Shown: piece by piece, positions 40,136-50,262 of the stretch
How the letters are laid out: each line of letters starts with the position of its first letter
How positions within the stretch are numbered: position 1 is the first letter of the stretch
From: Bartonella sp. DB5-6
GTDB lineage: Bacteria > Pseudomonadota > Alphaproteobacteria > Rhizobiales > Rhizobiaceae
Length of the DNA: 64,000 bases
Assembly: GCF_000278115.1 (NCBI RefSeq)
Contig: NZ_JH725118.1
Span: forward strand, 151,353-215,352
Reading direction: 5' to 3'
Translations under genes and position numbers: made by a program
Notes under the pieces: generated by a model
The model's database searches: none
The model's input: the letters and a program-made list of their open reading frames with translations, nothing else
Told to the model about the DNA's origin: nothing

Positions 40136-41560
40136 CTATTCTTTTTTATCAAGATCTGTTGGCTTATTTGATTGCGCAAGCCATTGTCCAATAACTTCAT
40201 TAAAAATGGATTCACCTTTTGGCCCTTTTGCAAAGGTCAATTCATTTATACGTCCGTTTTTATCAGTCAACACCAAACGCACCCAATCTAATTCTCGCAT
40301 CAATTGTAGATTGCGGTCGAGAAATGGATGATTGTCGCTCAATGCAATAAGAAAAAAATTATCGCCAATCTTCGCTGCAACAGTCCTAGCTAAAGCTTGC
40401 CCAATGGAGTGTTCACTGGCCTTAAAAACTAATGTTTGAACATTGCTTATAGTTTCCCCTGAAAATTTATCAGAAAGATTAAAAATAAGATCTATAATAT
40501 ACGCAGCAGGGAGAGACAGATCGGTATTACGACGTAAAATCAACCGTAATGATAGCCCTTCATCTGGAATTGTTATATCACCTTGTATAATCGACTCTTC
40601 TGGAGCTCCCTTCACACGAGATTCTTTTATAAGCGTCCAACGAGCACTCCCCGTTGCCACTTTTTCTGCATCATAATCTGTACGCTCCTGATAAAAGATG
40701 GCCTCACCTGCTTGTCCAGTTGACTGCAAATTTGTGGTAACAACTGTTGAGGTTTCTTTCTCATTTGAAGAATTTTCCGTCTGATCTAAGCCTGTATCAA
40801 CTTCGCTCCCATCCTCTAATAAACGTTGCGTTAATTTTCTATTAACAGAAAATGCCTTTTGTAATACATGAGAAACCTGAACATTCCCCTGTGACAACTG
40901 ATCATTATTTGACACAAATATACGCCCACCAACAAAACAAATACCAGTGGTTAAAGTGACCAAACTAGCGGCAATAGCAGTACCTATTGCGATACGCTTT
41001 TGCAGAGAAGACTGATTAGCACGCCGTATAGCTTGAGAAAAAATATGCGAAACAATATGCAGGTTATCTATTTGCGAAGTAGAAGCTAAAGGTGAAGATT
41101 TTAACGTATTCTTGTCAATATGCTGAGAAACCAAATAAGCATCCATATTGACAGGTTCGGCATCTGGCAATCCTGAAACAGACTCATCAAACACTTCTTT
41201 ATCTTTTGAATTTGTAACTCTATCCTGTCTTCCTTCTATCATCACAACTGAAAACTCATGATCGTGTGGAGGCACAGAGCTTTGTGTGTGTTGGGAACCT
41301 TCAACTATACCTGTAGATTTCCATCCAATAACGGAAGAAAGCAACTCCTTTTCAACTGCTAAATATTCTTCTTCAACAGTTGCAATAGCGCTTTGCAAAA
41401 TCTGTCTTTGCTCATCTGCCATCGCTTGTGGTATTGTGGCTGCGACAAACTGATGTTCTAGTGTTTCAATAGCTCGTTTATAAATTCTCTGGCGCACTTG
41501 TGGTGTAACATTATTCTGCGCATCCATTGCCTTTTTTAAGATTCCAACGAAATCTACCAT
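40136..41560 (-). CDS. Conserved membrane-anchored protein of unknown function
   Basis: A protein of about 474 residues. The N-terminal part is helical and acidic (MVDFVGILKKAMDAQNNVTP, then a coiled region). A single membrane helix comes near residue 205 of the long frame (AIAASLVTLTTGICFVGG), followed by an extracytoplasmic C-terminal domain of about 240 residues with ESRVKGAPEESIIQGDITIP and LVFKASEHSIGQALARTVAA. I do not recognise a domain; similar proteins seem to occur in Hyphomicrobiales. The start could be 41560, with AAGGA close by, or the ATG at 41611. It is downstream of purA on the same strand. Confidence 0.75.
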   Translation of the reverse strand: MVDFVGILKKAMDAQNNVTPQVRQRIYKRAIETLEHQFVAATIPQAMADEQRQILQSAIATVEEEYLAVEKELLSSVIGWKSTGIVEGSQHTQSSVPPHDHEFSVVMIEGRQDRVTNSKDKEVFDESVSGLPDAEPVNMDAYLVSQHIDKNTLKSSPLASTSQIDNLHIVSHIFSQAIRRANQSSLQKRIAIGTAIAASLVTLTTGICFVGGRIFVSNNDQLSQGNVQVSHVLQKAFSVNRKLTQRLLEDGSEVDTGLDQTENSSNEKETSTVVTTNLQSTGQAGEAIFYQERTDYDAEKVATGSARWTLIKESRVKGAPEESIIQGDITIPDEGLSLRLILRRNTDLSLPAAYIIDLIFNLSDKFSGETISNVQTLVFKASEHSIGQALARTVAAKIGDNFFLIALSDNHPFLDRNLQLMRELDWVRLVLTDKNGRINELTFAKGPKGESIFNEVIGQWLAQSNKPTDLDKKE

Positions 41561-41799
41561 ATCCTTTATAATCTTTCTCAAACTGAGAAAAAACTCCAGC
41601 CGCAAGGACAAAAACGCCCTTCTTTTAGCCCTCTAAATTGATTGTCATTTATATTGATACAACTATCGTCGCAGTTTAAAGTGAACATGGAAAATAAACA
41701 ATGCTCTTTTGTACCTTTCCCTCACTTGCTCTTAAATTTCTATTTATACAAAAATACAGAGACAACATGAAAAACTCTACAGAAATCTCAAAATAATGA

Positions 41800-43089
41800 T
41801 TAATTTTCAAAAGGATCAGTAACAAGGATAGTATCTTCACGCTCAGGGCTAGTAGATAATAAAGCCACCCGTGTATGGATCATTTCTTCAATATAACGTA
41901 TATACCTAACTGCCTGCACTGGTAAATCCTCCCAGCTCAACGCATGCGCTGTTGCTTCCTTCCAACCTTCTAATGTCTCATAAATAGGATTTACACGCGC
42001 TTGAGCTCCCATGGAAGAAGGTAAATAATCGATTCTTTTACCATCAAGCTCATAACCAATACAGATTTTAATTTCATCCAAACCATCCAAAACATCGAGC
42101 TTTGTCAGTGCTATACCCTGAACACCACAAACCGTTACCATCTGACGTACTAAGACAGCATCAAACCAACCACATCGACGTTTTCGACCAGTTACAACGC
42201 CAAATTCATGTCCATGTATTCCCAGAAAATCGCCAATATCATTTATCTGCTCTGTCGGAAATGGTCCTTCTCCAACACGCGTTGTATAAGCTTTTGCAAT
42301 ACCTAAAACATAATGAATTGAGCTAGGCCCCATACCTGAACCAGTACATGCCTGTCCAGAAACTGTGTTGGATGACGTCACATAAGGATAAGTCCCAAAA
42401 TCATTATCTAATAAAGCACCTTGTGCACCTTCAAAAAGAATATGTTTTCCCATCCGATAACTTTCATCTAAAAGACGCCACGTACAATCCATAAAGGGTA
42501 GAATTTCATCCGCTACTCGCATCAATTCTTCATAAAGTGCTTTAGAATCAATCTCTGCAACGCCCATTCCACGACGCAAAGCATTATGATGTCCTAAAAG
42601 TCGTTCAATCTTAGCCATAAGCGTATCAGCTTCCGCCAAATCCATTACTCGGATAGCACGACGTCCCACCTTATCTTCATAAGCTGGGCCAATACCACGC
42701 TTTGTCGTACCAATTTTTAAACCAGATAAACCACTTTCCCGACTTGCATCAAGATCACGATGCAAAGAAAGAATCAATGGAGCATTTTCAGCAATACGTA
42801 AAATTTCTGGTGTAATTCTCACTCCCTGATCACGTAGCTTTTTTAATTCTGCTACAAAATGATGAGGATCAACAACAACACCATTACCTATAATTGATAA
42901 CTTCCCACGAACTAAACCAGATGGTAGAAGCGATAATTTATAACTAACCCCATCAACAACCAATGTATGACCTGCATTATGACCGCCCTGATATCTTACC
43001 ACAATATCTGCTCGTTCAGACAACCAATCTACAATTTTACCTTTGCCTTCATCTCCCCATTGTGTACCGACAACTACTACATTGGCCAT
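41800..43089 (-). CDS. purA: Adenylosuccinate synthetase
   Basis: Converts IMP and aspartate to adenylosuccinate with GTP. The N-terminal P-loop [20 protein letters not shown], the catalytic [12 protein letters not shown], and [20 protein letters not shown] with [15 protein letters not shown] are all present. The start at 43089 (MANVV, 429 residues) is supported by GGAG 7 bases upstream; the longer ORF from 43113 adds eight unlikely residues. Of side interest, adenylosuccinate chemistry and aspartyl-tRNA synthetase both involve aspartate, but no link to the microcin loci is implied. Confidence 0.97.
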   Translation of the reverse strand: MANVVVVGTQWGDEGKGKIVDWLSERADIVVRYQGGHNAGHTLVVDGVSYKLSLLPSGLVRGKLSIIGNGVVVDPHHFVAELKKLRDQGVRITPEILRIAENAPLILSLHRDLDASRESGLSGLKIGTTKRGIGPAYEDKVGRRAIRVMDLAEADTLMAKIERLLGHHNALRRGMGVAEIDSKALYEELMRVADEILPFMDCTWRLLDESYRMGKHILFEGAQGALLDNDFGTYPYVTSSNTVSGQACTGSGMGPSSIHYVLGIAKAYTTRVGEGPFPTEQINDIGDFLGIHGHEFGVVTGRKRRCGWFDAVLVRQMVTVCGVQGIALTKLDVLDGLDEIKICIGYELDGKRIDYLPSSMGAQARVNPIYETLEGWKEATAHALSWEDLPVQAVRYIRYIEEMIHTRVALLSTSPEREDTILVTDPFEN

Positions 43090-43265
43090 AACTTTCTCCG
43101 TCGTGTTCGTCAAATAAAACTAGCATTCAAAAAAAATACTTCTTTATAACCAAACATTAGAGCAAGTGCGACTCTTCATTTCAGCTTTTTCCCAGTCTTC
43201 AGGTACTTAAATTTTCAGTTTCATAATAATAAAAGCAAATAAGTATAACCAAGACAAACAGTACC

Positions 43266-44429
43266 TTAAAGACGTGCTTTTTCAATCTGAAATGCCCATT
43301 CAAGCCATTGTGTTAAAATTTCGAGATCAGAAGCCTCAATTGTTATACCTGTCCAAATCCGAAGTCCTGGAGGAGCATCTCGATACGAGCCAATGTCATA
43401 AGCGACTCCTTCCTCATCAAGACGATCCACTACCGCCTTTATAAAAGATACCCGTTTTTCAGTATCCAAAGCAGTAATCACTGGATCTACAATATCTAAA
43501 CAAACAGATGTATTAGAACGTACTTGAGGATCCTTTGCTAAATATTCTAACCACGGTGTTTTACAAACAAAGGCATCAAGTATAGAAAAGTTTTTCTCAA
43601 CACGCGCCCTCAATGCCTGTAAACCACCTTGTGACTTTGCCCACTTCAATGCATCAAGAAAATCTTCAATACACAGCAAAGAAGGTGTATTGATAGTTAC
43701 CCCCTTAAAAATACTTTCGTTCAATTTTCTATCTTTTGTTATACAGAAAATTTGTGGCATGGGCCAAGCTGGAACATAACTCTCTAGCCGTTCAACAGCA
43801 CGCGGACTTAAAATCAACATACCATGTGCTGCCTCCCCTCCTAAAACTTTTTGCCATGAAAAAGTGACAACATCTAATTTTGAAAAATCAAGATTGTGTG
43901 CAAAAGCTGCTGATGTTGCATCACAAATTGTCAACCCTGCTCGCTTCTCTGGAATAAAATCTGCATTAGGAATACGCACACCAGAAGTTGTTCCATTCCA
44001 TGTAAAAACAACATCACGATCAAAGTCAATTTGTGTTAAGTCTGGTAGTTCACCGTAAGGAGCTTCAAAACAGCGTACATCAGAAAGCTTTAACTGCTCA
44101 ACAACATCTGCCATCCATCCTGATCCAAAACTTTCCCATGCCGCTATATCAACTCCACGTTCACCTAATAAAGACCACAGAGACATTTCAACAGCACCAG
44201 TATCCGAAGCAGGAACAATTCCTATACGGTACTCAGAAGGCACTTCAAGAATCTCACGAGTTAAATCAACAACTTCAGCAAGTTTTAGTTCTGCTTCTCT
44301 AGAGCGATGCGAACGTCCAACTAATGCATTTTTAAGAACTTCAGGAGTCCACCCAGGTCGCTTGCTACAAGGACCTGAAGAAAAATTAGGATTATTTGGA
44401 CGATAACTTGGTTTTCTTAACATTATCAT
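43266..44429 (-). CDS. serC: Phosphoserine aminotransferase
   Basis: A PLP enzyme of serine synthesis, 387 residues, of the alphaproteobacterial type. [20 protein letters not shown] is the typical N-terminus. [20 protein letters not shown] contains the PLP-binding lysine, and [20 protein letters not shown] lies near the C-terminus. GGGGAG precedes the ATG at 44429, with a second ATG two codons later. serA, the usual partner downstream, is not on this side; the next gene on the strand is purA after a short spacer. Confidence 0.95.
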   Translation of the reverse strand: MIMLRKPSYRPNNPNFSSGPCSKRPGWTPEVLKNALVGRSHRSREAELKLAEVVDLTREILEVPSEYRIGIVPASDTGAVEMSLWSLLGERGVDIAAWESFGSGWMADVVEQLKLSDVRCFEAPYGELPDLTQIDFDRDVVFTWNGTTSGVRIPNADFIPEKRAGLTICDATSAAFAHNLDFSKLDVVTFSWQKVLGGEAAHGMLILSPRAVERLESYVPAWPMPQIFCITKDRKLNESIFKGVTINTPSLLCIEDFLDALKWAKSQGGLQALRARVEKNFSILDAFVCKTPWLEYLAKDPQVRSNTSVCLDIVDPVITALDTEKRVSFIKAVVDRLDEEGVAYDIGSYRDAPPGLRIWTGITIEASDLEILTQWLEWAFQIEKARL

Positions 44430-44833
44430 TATTTCTCCCCTTTATATATGGCTAGTCTTTATTTAAAAAAACGAACTATTATAAAGACTGTGCCAATAGT
44501 CTTTTTAGACAAAAATCAAAAATGTTTTCTTTTTATTTCGTTAGAACGCTTAAAATACGCGGAAACCTTTCAAAAATACCCCCTTAATCATGCTGCTAGA
44601 TTGATTCTTTAAAAAAACCCCTCGCGCCACCACCACGATAAGACAGCATCCTGATGATCATACACTAACGTATCGCAATATACCTATCAAGTGTATTTTA
44701 TGGAAAGAATAATTACAATTTCTTAGAGTCAGGGAGATAAACTTATAAAAAATCAATTATTTTTCTTTTGATGACTGGACAGAGAGAATTTTAATGTTAT
44801 AACCGCACACGTTTCACGTGTTTTGTGAGACGT
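44430..44833 (-). promoter_or_regulatory. Long serC leader region with a small leader ORF
   Basis: About 400 bases upstream of serC contain a 17-codon ORF at 44596-44649 (minus) encoding MLSYRGGGARGFFKESI. A run of seven T in the DNA follows its G-rich part. A serC RNA motif was reported in alphaproteobacterial serC leaders, and this region is the place to expect it, but I could not check the structure. A leader-peptide or RNA-based control of serC is inferred. Confidence 0.35.
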
Positions 44834-44909
<76 letters not shown>

Positions 44910-46411
44910 CTTTTTGTGTTTAACATATTGAAATATATAGATTTTTTCTTTAAATAGCCATTTTCAGACCACCTTTTACGGTTTAGACAACTTTATCTAA
45001 TTTACTCCTATTTGCTCCTTATTTTTCTTTGAAGTGAGTGCCAAGATTTCTTTCTTTCTCCACCTCGCTGCTCTACCTAGCTTAGCTGCTCTACTTAGCT
45101 TATATGGCTCTAGAAATAATCCCTGAAGCCCCCAATTGCGAATCGTTGTTGTTGATACGCTAAAAAATTGGTACACTCACTATCGTTCAAAAGAGGCAAC
45201 CCATATTCACAGCGTTGTTATTCCTAACTGCTCTATGGCAAAAGATTCAAATTGAACGTGGAAATGGATCGAACAAAAGAAAAGCTGTTACCGGCAGCGA
45301 TCATTGATATCTTCTCAACACAGATTAGCACACGTGTGAAACAATAATACTATACATATTGCAGAACTAATTGACGCAATATTTTTTACTTTGAAAGTAA
45401 TTTTACAGCGGATTTTGTTTAAATATTCATCTTGATATCATAAAAAAATTATTTTTTAAAACATTTAGAAAACAAAATGGAAAATATTAAAATTAACTAT
45501 AGATTTTTTGAGCAAGATGTGTATAACTCGTTATGTGTATTGAGTATGTTTTATATGTATATTATTGAATACATAATGTTTAGTTATGGTATTTTTTTTC
45601 AGTTCAGTGGCGGCTTCTGTAATACAATCATTGGTTGTTACAATTATTAAGAAAACAATTCTTATTACTTCGTAGCTTATTGTAACATATGTTTTTCTTG
45701 GTAGTTTTATGCAGATTTTAATATTGGTTTTGAAGAGATTTTTTTCTGAGAGAGATGTCGATGCAGTGTGGCATTGTAAAGAAAATGTAAAGTAAGTGGG
45801 TAGAAGATAATGAAAAAACAATGATTTAATACTCTTTGATATTGGCGTTAGCTGGGCAAAAGACAACAATATTGTCATGTGTTTTGATTATTATTTTTGG
45901 GGGAGGGAAAAAGAAATTCGCAAAGGAAAAATTTGGAATTAGCTAATCAATGACTTCCTTATTTGTGTGCCTTGAGGATTCCGATTTATTTAGCTGACCG
46001 TGAAAATTGTTCCTTTTATTAGTAATATAAGGTGCGTTCAATGAGATATTGTAAGTATGGTTTGTTCATTCAAATAAATGAATACATTAAAGGGTGTGTT
46101 AATTTAGAGAGTTTGTGAAGTAAATCGTATTAAAAGTCTTAAAAAACCATCGAAAGAATTTTTTTTTACGAATTTGATCTATTGGAAATCGTTGTCTTTT
46201 AGGCAGAGAGGAGATTGATTACTACAGAATGTACAATAATTAATATAACTTTTGTTCAAATGAAAAAGCAGCATAGGTTTTAATATCCCCTATTGCAAAA
46301 GTCTTTTAGCTTTAATGATCCACTTTACTGTCCCATTCTATGGGGAAAGTAAGTTTTTAATTTTCACTTCATTCCTGCTTTGTGTGGGTTTTTTTTATGG
46401 GATTAAGAATA
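44910..46411. other. Gene-poor left part of the prophage remnant
   Basis: No supported gene in about 1.5 kb. A 115-codon minus-strand ORF (45531-45878) lacks a ribosome-binding site and family features. Bases 45110-45310 contain protein-like plus-strand pieces of no recognisable identity. Probably degraded phage DNA. Confidence 0.4.
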
Positions 46412-47074
46412 ATGCGGAAAATATCAAAAGAAGGGCTTGCACTCATTAAGCAATTGGAAGGTTTACGTTTAAATGCTTACGAAGATGCTATCGGTGTGTG
46501 GACAATTGGTTATGGACATACAAGCACTGCCGGTGCTCCAGATGTCTATAAAGGCATGCAAATTACAGAAAAAGAAGCAGAAAAAATCCTTCTTCAAGAT
46601 TTGAAACAATTCGAAGATGTCATTAAACGAACTGTTACGGTTCCTTTAAGTGATAAGCAATTCGCAGCACTTGTGTCGTTTTGCTATAATATCGGAACAG
46701 AAGCTTTTTGTCGCTCTACACTCGTAAAAAAGCTCAATAAAGGGAATTACGAAGCCGTACCAATTGAATTGCAAAAATGGACAAGAGCAGGAGGGAAGCG
46801 TCTCCAAGGTCTTATCAATCGTCGAGCAGCTGAAGCATGGCTATGGGCTCAAGGAGCACATGTGTCTCCAAATTATCAGAGAGTAGAAGCACAAGGCGTA
46901 ACGGGTATTTGTAAAGTGGAAGCGCTTGCACCAATTATAGGTTCCTTCTCAGGGCTTGGAGGACTTTTTGCGGGGAATGGTCCTATTCAATGGGCTTTAG
47001 CGGGCATTATGGTTTTAGCAGCTTGTACGGCTATGCTATATATCGTTAAACGCTTTCAGGAGCACCGTCTATGA
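46412..47074 (+). CDS. Phage-type endolysin (GH24 lysozyme) with C-terminal membrane helix
   Basis: A muramidase of the T4/lambda-like lysozyme family. ISKEGLALIKQLEGLRLNAY carries the catalytic Glu, and VWTIGYGHTS follows with the usual Asp/Thr environment. VSFCYNIGTEAFCRSTLVKK and RRAAEAWLW are also typical. About 30 residues near the C-terminus form a hydrophobic helix (ALAGIMVLAACTAMLYIVKR), unusual for a soluble lysin and suggesting membrane attachment. The start at MRKISKEG is chosen by family length (220 aa). It overlaps the next gene by 4 bases (ATGA). Confidence 0.85.
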   Translation: MRKISKEGLALIKQLEGLRLNAYEDAIGVWTIGYGHTSTAGAPDVYKGMQITEKEAEKILLQDLKQFEDVIKRTVTVPLSDKQFAALVSFCYNIGTEAFCRSTLVKKLNKGNYEAVPIELQKWTRAGGKRLQGLINRRAAEAWLWAQGAHVSPNYQRVEAQGVTGICKVEALAPIIGSFSGLGGLFAGNGPIQWALAGIMVLAACTAMLYIVKRFQEHRL

Positions 47075-47298
47075 TCTTATGGATAAGAAAATATCTGACA
47101 TTAATAGCAACAATCTTAGCAGCTTTTTTTGTAGCTTTAGTAAAAGCCTTTTTTCTTGGAAAGAGAGTTGAGCAGAAAAAACAAACAGAAGAAGCTTTAA
47201 AAACAGCAAAAACACGAATTGAGATAGAGAATGAAATTAATAAGAAAAGTGATACTAATGTGCGTACTGAGCTTTCTAACTGGCTGCGCGACGAATGA
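47071..47298 (+). CDS. Putative inner-membrane spanin-like phage protein
   Basis: A 75-residue protein with one N-terminal membrane helix (about residues 8-30) and a charged coiled tail, RVEQKKQTEEALKTAKTRIE. Its start overlaps the endolysin stop, and a lipoprotein gene begins inside its 3' part in another frame. That nested layout is the hallmark of Rz/Rz1 spanin pairs, which fuse inner and outer membranes at phage lysis. The assignment rests on architecture; no sequence family was recognised. Confidence 0.6.
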   Translation: MILWIRKYLTLIATILAAFFVALVKAFFLGKRVEQKKQTEEALKTAKTRIEIENEINKKSDTNVRTELSNWLRDE

Positions 47299-47479
47299 AC
47301 GTACTTCTTGTCTTGGATGGCTGCCAATTTATTTGAATCGACAAGATCTCAACGTGATTAGCCCAAATTTAGCAAGAGATATTCTAAAACATAACATGCA
47401 AGGTGAACGTCTGTGTGGATGGAAACATGGACAGAAAAAAAGTACTAGAGACATAGAACTTATAGAATCAAAAAAATAG
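47231..47479 (+). CDS. Small lipoprotein nested with the spanin-like gene (Rz1-like)
   Basis: An 82-residue protein starting MKLIRKVILMCVLSFLTGCA, a signal sequence with lipobox LTGC. Its first 68 bases overlap the preceding gene in another frame, as in Rz/Rz1 pairs. The mature part is polar (GERLCGWKHGQKKSTRD). It would be an outer-membrane lipoprotein partner for the inner spanin. It is longer than typical Rz1, so the role remains inferred. Confidence 0.6.
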   Translation: MKLIRKVILMCVLSFLTGCATNERTSCLGWLPIYLNRQDLNVISPNLARDILKHNMQGERLCGWKHGQKKSTRDIELIESKK

Positions 47480-47975
47480 CGTCTTCAGGAGATAATTGAT
47501 ACTTACCAAGGTGTAAAATAGTGTCTGTTATGTGAAATAGAAAGTTTTTATTTTATTATTATTTAGTTATTGATTTTGCGCATCCTATAGATGTGATAGA
47601 TGGTCTGTGTACATTTGAAGCAGTGGTTCTTTGAGGATTGAAAATCTGTTATGATCTAGAAAAAGGCTTCGCAAAAAGCCTTCTTCTATAAATTGTAGTA
47701 TCATAAACACAGAGTAGAGTATGTACAAAATGTGTTCCGCTTTCGATAGATAAAAACCAAATATTCCATCAGTTATTTTTGTCTCTACTTTATTCTTAAA
47801 CAATTTTTACCCTAGTGGATAGATTGATGGTTTTTCAAGTAAAGTTATGCTATTCTAACGATGTAGATATTGGAAAATAGATTTTAGTTAAAAAAAATTG
47901 TGCTTAAATCTTTAATATCCACAGCTGACTGATTTTTTATGCAGGTGCTAATATGACTTTAGGAATATTCTTATT
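47480..47975. other. Spacer within the prophage remnant
   Basis: No supported gene is seen. A 72-codon minus-strand frame at 47585-47803 lacks supporting signals. Confidence 0.4.
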
Positions 47976-48520
47976 TTAAGTATTAATAAAAGCCGGAACT
48001 TCTTGCCATGGCATAGTAGGAATATTTTTTGATGTAGCAGGTGGTTTTCCTAAAAGAGCGCGTGCTTTCATACAAGCTTGTAAATCAACATCTAAACCAA
48101 GATCCGTAGCATATTTCAAGAAAATATTAATACGGTTAAGTGCCTTTCGCTCTGTATCTGCTTTTTCATGCCAAAGGGGAGCGAGAACATTGCGAATGAT
48201 ATTGTCCGTTAATTTTTCTATAGGTAATTTGCCTATGTGTGGAATAACGTGCAACTGGAGTGGAGAAAACCAGTGGCCGTTTTTGCCTTCATTTTTCAAC
48301 TCTGCTTTTTTGCTTTCAAAAGCCGCTTTTGCAATTTCTTGGAAGATATTGCTTTGCTGTTTTAAAATAGTCTGTTCTCGAAAGACAATAGGGTCATTGC
48401 CTTCTTTAAGAACATCACTATAACATCTAGTAAGCTCGCGCGCTTCTTTTAAAAAAAATTTGCAACAGGACTGGATCCCATTTCACGACACTTATTGTGA
48501 TGTGTATAACCTATGAATCG
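47976..48520 (-). pseudogene. Phage (P4-type) integrase, N-terminal remnant
   Basis: Minus-strand segments read YTHHNKCREMGSSPVANFF, then in another frame KEARELTRCYSDVLKEGNDP and FQEIAKAAFESKKAELKNEG, then HWFSPLQLHVIPHIGKLPIE. The arrangement (AREKAR-like block, then the SAM-like core-binding domain with HVIPHIGKLPI) matches tyrosine integrases of the P4 group. The frame ends before the catalytic domain with its Arg-His-Arg-Tyr residues, so it is both frameshifted and truncated. Confidence 0.7.
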
Positions 48521-49050
48521 CTCTCGCTTAATTTACCTTCTCGACCACCTTTAATTTCTGATTTAAGATTTTTTCTTTAATACTTAATTTTTTTATTGAA
48601 TCATAAAAAGCTATAGACATCAATACATTCTTGCACATCTTTATATAATTTGATTCTTGCTAATAAAGCCTGCTCTGCCTCTTTGGGGCACCAGATGCGT
48701 TTATGTTACATTTTACTTATTGATTTTGTAATTTTTTTAAGATAAAGAAACTTGCAAATCTCTATAGAAGGCACAAACGCTACAGTTACATCACATTTTT
48801 TAGCCATATCTATTGATCTATTATTAGCATAATATAGTTTTTTTATCGTAAAGAATTAAATTAAAACTATTAGCAATTATCTATCAATATGTATCTAAGA
48901 AGCATTCATTTTTCATCAATATTTCTTATATACTAAACAGTAACAGCTGACTTATCTAAAGCTTCCCCTCATTACTATTTTTATAAAAATGTTCATCCTC
49001 TATCATAAAAATGTATTTACAATAATGCCGTTTCGACATAGCCTGCCTCT
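48521..49050. other. Spacer between prophage remnant and microcin-C-like locus 2
   Basis: No supported gene. A short minus-strand segment near 48620-48690 (WCPKEAEQALLARIKLYKDV) looks protein-like and may be another phage scrap. Confidence 0.4.
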
Positions 49051-49064
49051 GTCACACGCGTGAC
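49051..49064. promoter_or_regulatory. Short inverted repeat upstream of the precursor gene
   Basis: GTCAC-ACGC-GTGAC, a 5-bp perfect inverted repeat 36 bases before the precursor ATG. It could be an operator or part of a leader hairpin. No promoter boxes are clear enough to mark. Confidence 0.3.
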
Positions 49065-49099
49065 GAGTAATGAAAATATAGAGACTAAAGAGAGAGATC

Positions 49100-49123
49100 A
49101 TGGATCATATAGGTTTTAATTAA
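49100..49123 (+). CDS. Microcin-C-like heptapeptide precursor MDHIGFN
   Basis: A seven-codon ORF, ATG at 49100, encoding MDHIGFN followed by TAA. It has the two defining features of MccA-type precursors: seven residues and a terminal asparagine, the residue converted to the phosphoramidate-linked isoasparagine. GAGAGAGA lies just upstream as a ribosome-binding site. The gene stands 74 bases before a MccB-like gene, the order known in E. coli (peptide MRTGNAN). In that system the mature product is a Trojan-horse inhibitor of aspartyl-tRNA synthetase after cleavage of the carrier peptide. Such a short ORF can arise by chance, but length, last residue and position all agree. Confidence 0.75.
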   Translation: MDHIGFN

Positions 49124-49197
49124 TAAAGAAATTCTTTTACCTGAAATTACTTTTTAGCAAAAGCTAGACTAATGAATAGATGTGTGGGGGAGGAAGT

Positions 49198-50262
49198 ATG
49201 GAATAGCAATATATTTTAGGAAAATACACGCGTGTTGTTGTCCGTGAAAAGGATGCGATTTTTGGTGCAGGCTCAAAACAATTTATTATCAATGATAGAA
49301 AACACTGGGAGAGTTTGGTACTTCTTGCCGCACAATGGATCGAGAAAAAGACAATAGAAGAAGCTTACAATTCGCTATCGTCAATTATGTTAAAAGAAAA
49401 CTTTAACCGCGCATTTGACTTTCTTTTTTCTAACCACTTTCTTGTTTTGGCTGAAACATCAGAAAATATCTTCAATAATCGGTATTCCAGAAGTCATCTC
49501 CACTATCAAAGTTACGGTATGAATCCAAACTCCGTTCAGCACACCCTGTCACAAAAAGTGGTCGTCATTTTAGGATGTGGCGGGATTGGTAATCATGTAT
49601 CAGCAATACTGGCTACTTCTGGTGTAGGGAAATTAATTTTTGTTGACAATGATGTGATTGAGATGAGAGACCTTACCAGACAAATTCTCTTTACTGAAGA
49701 AGATAGTGGGCTTCCGAAAACAACTGTTCTTCGACGTGAATTGTCGCGGAGAAACAGCCAGAGTGAAGTTAGTGAATTACAAATATCGATCACTACGAAA
49801 GAAGATATCAAAAAATTACCCAAAGCTGATTTATGGATTATTTCTGCTGATACACCTGATCAACTGGTACCATGGATAAATGAATGGTGTGTACAAAATA
49901 AACAAGCCTATATAAATTCCGGCTATGTTAATGATATAGCTGTTTTTGGTCCTTTTTACATCCTTGGGCAAACTGGCTGCTACGTATGCAGCTCATCCAT
50001 AGGAAATCTCCCCCCAAAAAGTGACCACTTAATCTATAATGCTTGCGCTGCTATCAATAATAACTTTAAAATCGCCACCTTTCCCCCCGTAAATGCTCTT
50101 GCAGCCGCAATGTGCGCCAATGATGCTCTTAAATTTTTGGGTGGTTATGGTGATCTACTTTCCACTAATCGCCGTGTGGGGATATGGATCAGCAAACTTT
50201 TCACAGAAGAGCGTTCCTTAAAAAAGAATCCTCACTGCAAAGTCTGTGGAACAAAACAATGA
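49198..50262 (+). CDS. mccB: MccB-like peptide adenylyltransferase, amber codon at position 3
   Basis: Strongly similar in my memory to E. coli MccB over its length. NRYSRSHLHYQSYGMNPNSV leads into the ThiF-type motif VVVILGCGGIGNHVSAILAT. FVDNDVIEMRDLTRQILF is the ATP-site block, INSGYVNDIAVFGPFY follows, and CYVC with CKVC near the end is the zinc site. The start with ideal GGGGGAGGA is ATG 49198, giving ME then TAG (49204-49206), then QYILGKYTRVVV, which matches the MccB N-terminus. So the gene is interrupted at codon 3. The only obvious later start is TTG 49315, which would remove about 39 residues of the peptide-binding region. Suppression, a sequencing error, or inactivation are possible. 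Confidence 0.85.

Noticed and set aside
45531-45878. 115-codon minus-strand ORF in the prophage region
   Set aside because: No ribosome-binding site, low-complexity composition and no recognisable pattern.
48600-49050. Search for a tRNA-Phe 3' repeat as right attachment site of the prophage remnant
   Set aside because: No convincing copy of the tRNA end was found.
49315-50262. TTG at 49315 as the natural start of the mccB-like gene
   Set aside because: The upstream sequence from ATG 49198 matches the MccB N-terminus and has an ideal ribosome-binding site, so the natural start is 49198 with a nonsense codon.
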